NCBI GenBank assembly: GCA_910585285.1
Contig: CAJUDL010000027.1
Coordinates: 1-52,409 of the forward strand
Source of the DNA: an uncultured Muribaculaceae bacterium
Lineage (GTDB): Bacteria > Bacteroidota > Bacteroidia > Bacteroidales > Muribaculaceae
Reading direction: 5' to 3'
Length of the DNA: 52,409 nucleotides
Of the stretch, positions 1 to 7,426 are shown in pieces. Position 1 is the stretch's first letter, and each line of letters opens with the position of its first letter. The notes under the pieces were generated by a model, which was not told where the DNA came from, made no database searches, and worked only from the letters and a program-made list of their open reading frames with translations. The translations under genes were made by a program, and so were the position numbers.

Positions 1-43
1 GCTGCAAATTATTGACTTACAGCGGATTTGGCTTGATTGATTG

Positions 44-128
44 CGGAAAGACAGGGATTCGAACCCTGGGTGCCAAAAGGCACAACGGTTTTCGAGACCG
101 CCCCGATCGACCACTCCGGCATCTTTCC
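44..128 (-). tRNA. tRNA-Ser (anticodon CGA)
   Basis: Read on the minus strand, an 85-base cloverleaf has acceptor arms GGAAAGA and TCTTTCC, a T arm with GGTTCGAATCC, a long variable arm (GTGCC/GGCAC) typical of class II tRNAs, and an anticodon loop CTCGAAA. The anticodon CGA reads the serine codon TCG. The 3' CCA is not encoded; the base after the acceptor arm is G and then CAA. A consensus promoter lies directly upstream. Confidence 0.93.
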
Positions 129-149
129 TCAGTCGTTTTTGATAGCGTG

Positions 150-182
150 CAAAATTACTACTTTTTTCTGATATACGCCAAA
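150..182 (-). promoter_or_regulatory. Bacteroidota-type promoter of tRNA-Ser
   Basis: On the minus strand a -33 element TTTG (complement of 179-182) is followed after 21 bases by the -7 element TAATTTTG (complement of 150-157). This matches the Bacteroidota sigma-ABfr consensus TTTG-N19-21-TAnnTTTG and points at the tRNA-Ser gene about 20 bases downstream. Confidence 0.7.
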
Positions 183-228
183 TTTTTCTCTATAATTTTA
201 TTTGTACCGTTTTTTTCGTATATTTGTA

Positions 229-247
229 ATGCCGAACCTTCGGTTCA
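229..247 (+). promoter_or_regulatory. possible -7 box and small hairpin upstream of the phosphorylase
   Basis: TATATTTG at 229-236 fits the -7 consensus TAnnTTTG, but no TTG lies at the expected distance upstream; the nearest TTTG (211-214) is only 14 bases away. It is followed by a small hairpin, GAACC-TTC-GGTTC. A start here would place the long repeat at 267-443 in the 5' untranslated region of the phosphorylase gene. The call is tentative. Confidence 0.35.
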
Positions 248-266
248 AACGTTATAAGTATATAAA

Positions 267-443
267 TTCAACTTTCGCAAGCATAAAGTTGAAGTTTATA
301 AGTTTAATCGCGCTTCGCGCAGTTTATGAGTTTATTTGTTTGATGCTTATGAATGAAAACTTAGTGATATTCGCATCTAATAACCTTTTAAACTTATAAA
401 CTCTTAAACTTTAAGCTTTTAAGTTGAAGCTTGCGAAACTTAA
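267..443 (+). repeat. Long hairpin repeat, copy 1 of 5
   Basis: This 177-bp element starts with TTCAACTTTCGCAAGC and ends with GCTTGCGAAACTTAA, so its ends are imperfect inverted repeats. Inside, GTTTATAAGTTT near the left end is complementary to AAACTTATAAACT near the right end, so one strand can fold into a long hairpin. It ends 25 bases before the start codon at 469. Related copies lie at 26216-26388, 31691-31858, 32254-32422 and, inverted, 38022-38189. Together with the tRNA promoter it fills the gene-free stretch 129-468. Confidence 0.9.
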
Positions 444-468
444 GTATATAATCATTATCATATATTTT

Positions 469-1347
469 ATGGCAGACGATAGAATTATTCCCGCTTCAGA
501 GCTCATCATCAATGAAGATGGCTCAGTTTTTCATATTCATCTGAAACCGGAACAACTCCGCGACAATATTATATTTGTCGGTGATCCGGGACGGGTGGAT
601 ATGGTTGCATCATATTTTGATTCAATCGATTATAACGTGTCTTCCCGTGAGTTCCATGCCATCGGAGGAACTTACAAGGGCAAACCAATCATGGCTATTT
701 CACATGGTATCGGTCCTGACAATATTGAGATTGTAATGACAGAACTTGACGCTCTTGCAAACATCGATTTCAAAACGCGTAAGGTAAAACCCGAGCACCG
801 CACTCTCAATATCGTGCGCATCGGCACATCCGGATCCTTACAGGAGGATCTTCATATCGGTGATTTTGTAATAGCAGAGAAGGGAATGGGATTTGATGGC
901 ATTCTCAACTTCTATGCAGACCGCGATAAAGTGTGCGATCTTGAATTCGAACGTGAATTCTGCAAACATACCGACTGGAAATCAACCTGGGCAGCTCCCT
1001 ACACTGTTGATGCGGATGCCGAACTCGTGAATCAGATCGGACGTGACGATATGGTGCGTGGCTACACAATCGCAGCTGTAGGTTTTTACGCTCCGCAAGG
1101 TAGAATGGTACGCCTTAAGCTTGCCGATCCAAACCTGAATGAAAAGATTGAGAGTTTCCGCTATAACGGACGTCCTATCACAAACTTCGAAATGGAATCC
1201 GCTTGTCTTCAGGGACTCTCCAAACTTTTAGGACATCGCGCAATGACCGTGTGCTGCATCATAGCCGAGCGTCGTCTCAACAATGCCAACACGGATTACA
1301 AACCGAAAGTTAAACATCTTGTAGAAACCGTTCTTGAACGTTTCTAA
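469..1347 (+). CDS. Nucleoside phosphorylase (uridine phosphorylase-like)
   Basis: A 292-aa protein of the PNP/UDP phosphorylase superfamily, which cleaves nucleosides with phosphate to a base and ribose-1-phosphate for pyrimidine or purine salvage in the cytoplasm. Visible motifs are the phosphate-binding VGDPGRVDMV, SHGIGPDN, the RIGTSGSLQ turn and the late NFEMES motif in which Glu and Met bind the ribose. The reading frame is open back to 424, but that stretch lies in the repeat and encodes a hydrophobic Ile run, so ATG 469 (MADDRII) is preferred. It is monocistronic, with a hairpin terminator at 1367-1401. The exact substrate cannot be read from sequence; uridine is most likely. Confidence 0.85.
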   Translation: MADDRIIPASELIINEDGSVFHIHLKPEQLRDNIIFVGDPGRVDMVASYFDSIDYNVSSREFHAIGGTYKGKPIMAISHGIGPDNIEIVMTELDALANIDFKTRKVKPEHRTLNIVRIGTSGSLQEDLHIGDFVIAEKGMGFDGILNFYADRDKVCDLEFEREFCKHTDWKSTWAAPYTVDADAELVNQIGRDDMVRGYTIAAVGFYAPQGRMVRLKLADPNLNEKIESFRYNGRPITNFEMESACLQGLSKLLGHRAMTVCCIIAERRLNNANTDYKPKVKHLVETVLERF

Positions 1348-1366
1348 ATCAGACATTACAATACAA

Positions 1367-1401
1367 GAAGCAGGGCAATGGACAAACCACAGCCCTGCTT
1401 C
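1367..1401 (+). terminator. Bidirectional hairpin terminator
   Basis: GAAGCAGGGC (1367-1376) pairs perfectly with GCCCTGCTTC (1392-1401) around a 15-base loop, followed by an AT tract with T runs. It sits between the convergent phosphorylase and dprA genes and could serve both. Confidence 0.8.
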
Positions 1402-1418
1402 ATTTTTATTTATATCAA

Positions 1419-2543
1419 TCAGGATATTGAATATCTGTTACCGGGTTGGCGCGTTACAATCCCGTCAAATTCAAGATCTGTCAATGCTGACATAAGTTCA
1501 GGAACAGTTAGCCCCGTGCGCTGATGCAGCATATCAATCGCCACAGGCTCCGATTCAAACTTAAGAATTTCATAAATTCTTCCTGAAATGCCTTCGAGTT
1601 CCGGAAACAGGTTTCTTTGTCGCGGTTCTATGTGTTTTCCGAGTGGTTTCCAATCCATCAGTTCGATAACGTCAGCCGCTGCCGTCAACAGATGCGCTTT
1701 TTCTTTTCTTATCAACAAATTACATCCCGCACTCACATGATCAGTCACTCTGCCCGGCAATGAAACCACCTCCCTGTTGTAATGGAAAGCAAAGTTAGCA
1801 GTGCTCATCGCTCCTCCCTTGATCGGAGATTCTATTACGGCTGTAATTTGCGATAGTCCAGCCACTATCCTGTTACGTTCGAGAAAACGCCCTGCATAAG
1901 GTGTTGATCCCGAAGGGTATTCCGTGATTATGGCACCACCCGATTTTATAATCTTACGTGCAAGATCCCGATTTACTGCAGGATACAACATATCAAGACC
2001 ATGCGCAACCACAGCGATGGTGGAATGATTTGTTTCCAGTGCCGCCGTATGCGCTGCCGAATCAATTCCCAATGCAAGTCCACTTACAATAGTAAGATCC
2101 GGAAAATAACCTCCAAGATCCGAACAGAATTGCTTACAGAAATTCATGCCATATTGAGTAGGTTTTCTTGTGCCCACCACGCTTATGGTATGTTGGGAAT
2201 TAAGGTCCGCATCTCCAAGCATATAAAGGGTGACCGGAGCATCAGGTGTTTCTGCAAGCAGCCATGGGTAATTATCATCCAAAAGTGAAATCACCTTCAC
2301 TGAATGCCTCGAAGTAAACACATATTCCTCTGCTGCCCTTTTCAATGCATTCTCCCGGTCGTGAGCTCCGAAACCGGTCTTACTATTCAACCCAAGAGCG
2401 TCAGAGACCGACAAGAGATCAAGCGTGAAAAAGTCTTCAGCGCTCACTCCCGCATCAATCATGCGGCGAACCATCTGAGAATTGATCCCCTTCATAATTC
2501 CGAGTGCGATGCGATATATCGTCTCATGCTCTGAGTTTGCCAT
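1419..2543 (-). CDS. dprA: DNA-processing protein DprA
   Basis: A 374-aa DprA/Smf protein, which binds incoming single-stranded DNA and loads RecA during natural transformation. The order is an N-terminal helical (SAM-like) region, a Rossmann-fold core with VGTRKPTQYG, VSGLALGIDSAAHTAAL, a Pro-Ala-Val-Asn-Arg segment, EYPSGS and FLERNRIVAGLS, and a C-terminal winged helix (about 310-374) that ends the chain. Length is normal for Bacteroidota. It is the last gene of the minus-strand block. The gene is present in many species not known to be competent, so active transformation is not implied. Confidence 0.95.
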   Translation of the reverse strand: MANSEHETIYRIALGIMKGINSQMVRRMIDAGVSAEDFFTLDLLSVSDALGLNSKTGFGAHDRENALKRAAEEYVFTSRHSVKVISLLDDNYPWLLAETPDAPVTLYMLGDADLNSQHTISVVGTRKPTQYGMNFCKQFCSDLGGYFPDLTIVSGLALGIDSAAHTAALETNHSTIAVVAHGLDMLYPAVNRDLARKIIKSGGAIITEYPSGSTPYAGRFLERNRIVAGLSQITAVIESPIKGGAMSTANFAFHYNREVVSLPGRVTDHVSAGCNLLIRKEKAHLLTAAADVIELMDWKPLGKHIEPRQRNLFPELEGISGRIYEILKFESEPVAIDMLHQRTGLTVPELMSALTDLEFDGIVTRQPGNRYSIS

Positions 2544-2596
2544 AATGTTAGTCTTAAAGAATGTTTGAATTTAACGCCATCATGTATTTAAGATGC

Positions 2597-3016
2597 TTAT
2601 AAATATTTTGCAAAGAGCCGGGCAAGCTCATCACCTCTTGTCAATTTTCCATCTTTCAAAATCACGCAAGTCACCACAGCTTCTGTACACACCTCCCCAT
2701 CCGAGCGGATTATATCCTGATGAAAGATGAATCTTGCCCCTTTGCGTTCGATTCGCAGGCAACTCAGGAACGTATCCCCTCCCCTGAGCGATGTCTTATA
2801 CTCAATCTCGATCTTTCGAACCACTGCATCTACCCCCTTATTATGCAGTTCCGTAAACGAGACGCCCGCATCCATGCAGAAGCGATGTCGTGTATGCTCC
2901 ATATAATGGAGATAGTTTGCATTATTCACAATCTGTTCGCAATCAAGTTCATAATCGCGAACCTCCATATCCATTATGAAGCAATATTTTTTATTATTTT
3001 CCTTTAGAATACGCAT
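2597..3016 (-). CDS. Acyl-CoA thioesterase, 4HBT hot-dog fold (YbgC/FadM-like)
   Basis: A protein of about 139 aa with the 4-hydroxybenzoyl-CoA thioesterase fold. The N-terminal motif VRDYELDCEQIVNNANYLHY carries the conserved Asp and the V-N-N-A-x-Y turn that form the active site; Y-K-T-S-L-R-G-G-D follows on the hot-dog sheet. It probably hydrolyses acyl-CoA esters in the cytoplasm, substrate unknown. ATG 3016 lies two bases past the stop of the upstream membrane-protein gene; a GTG at 3022 in frame would overlap that stop, and ATG 2974 (MDMEVRDYE) is a shorter option. The tight spacing suggests cotranscription. Confidence 0.8.
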   Translation of the reverse strand: MRILKENNKKYCFIMDMEVRDYELDCEQIVNNANYLHYMEHTRHRFCMDAGVSFTELHNKGVDAVVRKIEIEYKTSLRGGDTFLSCLRIERKGARFIFHQDIIRSDGEVCTEAVVTCVILKDGKLTRGDELARLFAKYL

Positions 3017-3018
3017 GA

Positions 3019-3579
3019 TCACTTCAATTTAGACGATAATGAAGTCACGGCATTTCTGAATGAATCTGCATCATTAAATGCCGAAAGTGGCAACCATACA
3101 AATCCCGACATCGGTTTTCCTACCGGATAAACCACACAATCAGAAAATACCCGATAATTCAATATGTCGTTATAATTTATAGTCAGTTTTGACACACGGG
3201 GCTCGACCTCCTTTGCATCAGCCGATTCATCATCAGTTTCAGCAGCCGAAACTACGGGAAAATACATGGTTATTTCAAGACAATCCTCTTTTATTGAAAG
3301 ATTATGATCAACAATATTGAAATAGCAGTTTTTACCCAAGCCATGGTAATAATATAAAAACATCATTACCATCGGAAGCAATATGAACACCGCCATTGCT
3401 GCCACAATCAGATATCTGATATCTAAAAATATACCCGCAACCAGACCAAAGACAAAAATCATCAACAACAGGAGCCCGGGAATTAGACCCCAGAACCTTG
3501 CCATTTTCCGCGCAAAATCACCCTTGGGCATTCTGAACGGTGCCTCGCAAACATATTTATTCTGACAAGATTCCTTCAC
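3019..3579 (-). CDS. Two-helix membrane protein of unknown function
   Basis: I do not recognise this 186-aa protein. It has two adjacent hydrophobic segments (roughly residues 30-53 and 56-79, rich in Leu, Ile, Val, Met) separated by a short D-I-R turn, followed by a soluble domain of about 105 residues that contains an acidic stretch (ETDDESADAKEVEPR). The likely topology is a membrane hairpin with the C-terminal domain in the cytoplasm. The start given is GTG 3579, which overlaps the 3' end of the upstream hydrolase gene by 23 bases; ATG 3531 (MPKGDFARK) is an alternative that removes the overlap. It is packed between two enzyme genes, so it is probably in the same transcript. Confidence 0.6.
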   Translation of the reverse strand: MKESCQNKYVCEAPFRMPKGDFARKMARFWGLIPGLLLLMIFVFGLVAGIFLDIRYLIVAAMAVFILLPMVMMFLYYYHGLGKNCYFNIVDHNLSIKEDCLEITMYFPVVSAAETDDESADAKEVEPRVSKLTINYNDILNYRVFSDCVVYPVGKPMSGFVWLPLSAFNDADSFRNAVTSLSSKLK

Positions 3580-4714
3580 GCGCTTCTCTCCCCTTTTTGT
3601 AATTTTCCTTGTTGATTTCCTTCATCTTGTTCACCAAACCTTTCCCATCTTTTCCAAAAAGGATTTCCATATCGATATATTTATCGCCGTTTCCTTTATG
3701 AATTGGGAAAACCTCATCCCTCATTTTCTTTGCCTTGTCGGCAAGAGGGGAATGCCCGTTTGACAATGATCCTCTCATTTCTGTATCCACGCCATCCCTT
3801 TCACACGTTACCGCGCGCACTTCCGAACATGGAGGATACCCCAGACCTGTCCACATAACATATTCCCTCTTAACCATTTCGGGAGTGGCCTCTGACATTG
3901 AAGCTACAGGGCGACATCCCTCAATAGCCACTGTAGCAGTTGATTTATATCGTGGTATGAAATCCTGATCAATCACCCATCGGTCACCGCTCGCTGAATA
4001 ATCACGTTTGTTCATGTCATGATAGAAACTGCGACTCAATTCCTCAGTCAGAACCTCCGGTGTAACAGATTTCGTATCAACATACGGTTGCAGAAGATGA
4101 CAGGCATTTGCCTCACGCACAAAACCAAAACCTTCGTTCGGTCTGCCCGAATGGCTGTAATTAGTGCGTACAAGCACCCCATTTTCTGCATCCTTAAGAT
4201 CAAACCGCTTATAACTATGGTTGTTGGTTTCAAAATAAGCTCCGTTACCCGTTGCATCAATCACACCAAAATTTGCCTCAACCCCCATAGGACGCGGCAA
4301 AGTCTCAAGCAGACGGGCAAAATCCTCAACAGTGCGGCAAGTCTTTAAGGCTTTTGTCATCACCAGACCCTCCTTATCCATCTTTTTTGCACTGACATTG
4401 TCATCCTTTATATTGTAGGATGCGGTGTTCATCACGGCAAAGCCGGCTTCATTCATTCCCATCCATGCCTCTTTCAGATATTTGTCGCCGGCATTGAAGA
4501 GAGCGACATAAGACAGTTCTCCCTGTCGTCCCGCAACAAACTCTACCTTATTGTCTATTGCACTCGTGTCACGATGTTTCCACAAGATTGGACGGCCGTA
4601 TGGATTAACATCTGCAGATATAATAGCAGAAGTGCATGCCCTGCCTTCCGTAATCGGCGACAGGAACATGCACATTACTATTGCTGTTAAATACTTTATT
4701 ATTCTGTATGTCAT
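3557..4714 (-). CDS. Secreted Ntn hydrolase, C45 / linear amide C-N hydrolase family
   Basis: A 385-aa exported member of the Cys-type Ntn hydrolases (C45 acyltransferase, penicillin acylase and choloylglycine hydrolase relatives), which split non-peptide amide bonds. Residues 1-26 look like a signal peptide (K-Y-L-T-A-I-V-M-C-M-F-L core, then EGRA). The next residue, Cys27 in A-C-T-S-A, is the expected N-terminal nucleophile; W-K-H-R-D and M-N-E-A-G-F-A-V-M-N-T are the family's substrate-site motifs. Its start overlaps the malQ stop by one base (TAATG), so the two are probably translated together. Substrate is unknown: N-acyl amino acids, bile salt conjugates or beta-lactams are all possible. 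Confidence 0.8.
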   Translation of the reverse strand: MTYRIIKYLTAIVMCMFLSPITEGRACTSAIISADVNPYGRPILWKHRDTSAIDNKVEFVAGRQGELSYVALFNAGDKYLKEAWMGMNEAGFAVMNTASYNIKDDNVSAKKMDKEGLVMTKALKTCRTVEDFARLLETLPRPMGVEANFGVIDATGNGAYFETNNHSYKRFDLKDAENGVLVRTNYSHSGRPNEGFGFVREANACHLLQPYVDTKSVTPEVLTEELSRSFYHDMNKRDYSASGDRWVIDQDFIPRYKSTATVAIEGCRPVASMSEATPEMVKREYVMWTGLGYPPCSEVRAVTCERDGVDTEMRGSLSNGHSPLADKAKKMRDEVFPIHKGNGDKYIDMEILFGKDGKGLVNKMKEINKENYKKGREAREGILSE

Positions 4715-7392
4715 TATCTTTTGGATTCAGAAATGCGTTGACGCATTGCCGCATTGAAAGAATCTCTTCCTAAGAGGTCCTCAACTGTGAGATGCATGCG
4801 ATAACGCCAGTAATGCTTCGGATTTGCAGGCTCATTAATCTGCTCGTCATGTGGATTCTCTCGTCTCAGAGAGCCATCACATGCCAGCCAGTCTTGAAGC
4901 GGAAGAATGCAAAGCATTGACGGACTGTCAAGATGAAGACTAATGATCTTGTCGCAGATCCAGGGCTCAGCAAATTGTGGAGCTTCTCCGTTTTCATGGA
5001 GCACATGGTTATAAAATTTCTGCGCCACTACATGATCATTCTCCCACCATCCCCTTATTCCAGCCATATCATGTGTGGATGTTGTGCAAACAGAATAATA
5101 AGGATAATGCCATGTATCACCAAATTCCGCACCCGGATCCTTAGGCATTCGCTGAATCTCAAGAGCAAGTATCTGAAGACGTTTCATAACTTCCGGCACA
5201 CAATCCGGAATCATGCCCAAATCCTCTGCACAAGTGAGCATAGATGTAGCATCAAGAAGTGGGGGCAGTTTCCACATTGCCTTTCCATACCAGAAATCAT
5301 TATGACGATGATAGAAGAAATCTGTGTAGAGACGGTTGAAATTCCACTTAGCATAATCAGAGAGTACGCGGAACTGATAGGTATATTGCGCCGCAATTCT
5401 CGGATGATAATGTCCCTTGTGATAAGGATCCTCAATGAACAGCACATCATCAATAAGCCCCATAAGGGCACTGATTATGCGCGAATTCTTCTCGTTTCTC
5501 TCAGCATTTGCAAAATACTTCTCAACTTTTTCCTGAGTGTTTATGAAGTTCTTAAGACAGTATCTGTCACCGCCGACCCTGTCAAGGAATCTTTCTTTCA
5601 CCTCCTCCTTAAGATCTCCAAAGAAATCATCGAGCATCCAGTCAAGAATCAGAGGATTTGTCATCACGTCTGGATCAATCCAAAAATCATAACTGTTTCT
5701 GAGTTCTTCGGCAGAGAATGGAAGAGCCGGATTGAAATAACCAAGCAGACCATGAGCCGCATCCATCGGAATCTCCCAGATACGGAAGAAGCCAAGGATA
5801 TGATCAATTCGATAGGCATCAAAATACTCCGACATTTTGCGGAAACGGTTTTTCCACCATTGGAAACCGTCTTTTGCCATCTCATCCCAATTATATGTTG
5901 GTAAGCCCCAGTTCTGCCCGAGCACTGAGAAATCATCCGGTGGCGCACCTGCCTGCGTATTCATATTGAACAGTTCAGGCGAAACCCATGCGTCTGCGCT
6001 GAACCGACTGATTCCGATTGGAATGTCTCCTTTCAGCACTACGCCGTGGCTGTGAGCATAATCTCGCGCATCATGCAATTGTCGGTCAAGATGATACTGA
6101 ACATAATAATGAAACTCGAAAGCATCTTTATGTTTCGCAAGAAGTTCCTCAACCTTATTTGCATCGTAGCGTGCATAGTCACCCCAGCAATTGTTGTCAG
6201 GTGTCTGATACAGTTCCCTGAGCACACACCATGCAGCATACGGCTTCAACCAATATTCATTGCGAGCAACAAACTCCTTATATTCCTTGCGACGACGCGT
6301 AGCGGCTCCCTGCTCGGCATAGATCTCCCTAAGGTATTCATGCTTGCCTGCATTTACACGTTCGTAATCTATTCCAGGGAGAGCGTTAAGCTCTTTAGCA
6401 AGATTATAATAATATTCGCGACGTGATGAATCTTTTAATGTCCCGACCTCCCAAAGGTTAAGATACATCGGATGAAGGGCAAAAGTTGAATTTGCCTTAT
6501 AAGGATAAGAATCAACCCACGTTCCGGTCATTGTAGTATCATTGATCGGAAGAATCTGCAGAATCTTCTGACCGGTAGACGCACACCAGTCTACCATTTT
6601 CTTGATGTCAATGAAGTCTCCCACGCCAAAATCATTCTCAGTGCGGATTGAGAAAACAGGTATGGCTGTTCCGGCGCCTTTCCAGTTTTCTTTCGGATTT
6701 GCAAACCTGATACCATCAATCACAACCTGTTCTGTGGCAGATTCAGGACGAATCCCGTAAACTCGATTGTTGATATATTCCCAACCTTTCACCTCCCGAG
6801 TGTCTTTCTTCAATATCAAGAATTTATACTCGAAAGGAATCTTGAGGGAATCAGTATGGAGATTTGCTTCCCACACCGGGAAATTGGCATCGTTCATTAT
6901 TATAGCATGCGCCGGATCCCAATTTCCAAGCAGATCGCCCTCTCCCGATATCGCAAGGACTTCATCGGGCTTAATCATCGGAGCCTCAATGCGCAGACAC
7001 ACCGTTCCCGGTTTTGCCGCAAGAGGCTGGTCTCGATAGGGACGACGTAACATTCCATCCACAAAAGCTGAGGAATAGAAAGGTTTGTCTGAGGGAAGAT
7101 CATGCCAGGAACTGAACACCCGATAGGAATCAATTCCCTTTCCGCTGACAAACCGGTGAGGTGCTCCCCATTCGAAACGCCACTCCTTCTCCGGAGCCTT
7201 TACAATAAAACGATAGTCAAAACTTCCGGGATCCTTTTTAAGATCCAACTGAAGCTGCCACATATCCGGACTTGTAAGGTTCATCTCCAGAGCTTTGGTG
7301 GCATCGCCATTACCGAGTTCTGGGATGGAACCGCTCACGTAGAGCGATTCCCCCCAGTCTGTGTGGTAGTTGATATTTAAGGTAATTTTCAT
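4714..7392 (-). CDS. malQ: 4-alpha-glucanotransferase (GH77) with two N-terminal CBM20 domains
   Basis: An 892-aa amylomaltase that transfers alpha-1,4-glucan segments between maltodextrins, part of starch and glycogen breakdown. The first about 230 residues hold two starch-binding CBM20-like modules (motifs Y-V-S-G-S-I-P-E-L-G-N and I-S-G-E-G-D-L-L-G-N-W). The GH77 barrel follows, with the nucleophile Asp in Y-R-I-D-H (about residue 529), the acid/base Glu in A-E-D-L-G (about 723) and the third carboxylate in S-T-H-D-M (about 775). This tandem-CBM20 form is the one common in Bacteroidota and plants (DPE2-like). It is followed with a one-base overlap by the Ntn hydrolase. Confidence 0.95.
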   Translation of the reverse strand: MKITLNINYHTDWGESLYVSGSIPELGNGDATKALEMNLTSPDMWQLQLDLKKDPGSFDYRFIVKAPEKEWRFEWGAPHRFVSGKGIDSYRVFSSWHDLPSDKPFYSSAFVDGMLRRPYRDQPLAAKPGTVCLRIEAPMIKPDEVLAISGEGDLLGNWDPAHAIIMNDANFPVWEANLHTDSLKIPFEYKFLILKKDTREVKGWEYINNRVYGIRPESATEQVVIDGIRFANPKENWKGAGTAIPVFSIRTENDFGVGDFIDIKKMVDWCASTGQKILQILPINDTTMTGTWVDSYPYKANSTFALHPMYLNLWEVGTLKDSSRREYYYNLAKELNALPGIDYERVNAGKHEYLREIYAEQGAATRRRKEYKEFVARNEYWLKPYAAWCVLRELYQTPDNNCWGDYARYDANKVEELLAKHKDAFEFHYYVQYHLDRQLHDARDYAHSHGVVLKGDIPIGISRFSADAWVSPELFNMNTQAGAPPDDFSVLGQNWGLPTYNWDEMAKDGFQWWKNRFRKMSEYFDAYRIDHILGFFRIWEIPMDAAHGLLGYFNPALPFSAEELRNSYDFWIDPDVMTNPLILDWMLDDFFGDLKEEVKERFLDRVGGDRYCLKNFINTQEKVEKYFANAERNEKNSRIISALMGLIDDVLFIEDPYHKGHYHPRIAAQYTYQFRVLSDYAKWNFNRLYTDFFYHRHNDFWYGKAMWKLPPLLDATSMLTCAEDLGMIPDCVPEVMKRLQILALEIQRMPKDPGAEFGDTWHYPYYSVCTTSTHDMAGIRGWWENDHVVAQKFYNHVLHENGEAPQFAEPWICDKIISLHLDSPSMLCILPLQDWLACDGSLRRENPHDEQINEPANPKHYWRYRMHLTVEDLLGRDSFNAAMRQRISESKR

Positions 7393-7426
7393 ATATTAAT
7401 TTAGTTAAGCTATATAATACTATGAT

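Noticed and set aside
424..468. N-terminal extension of the nucleoside phosphorylase
   Set aside because: The first bases lie in the long repeat and encode an unlikely Ile-rich stretch; the family's N-terminus fits ATG 469.
4933..5904. 323-aa plus-strand open frame
   Set aside because: It lies entirely within malQ on the opposite strand and has no recognisable domain.
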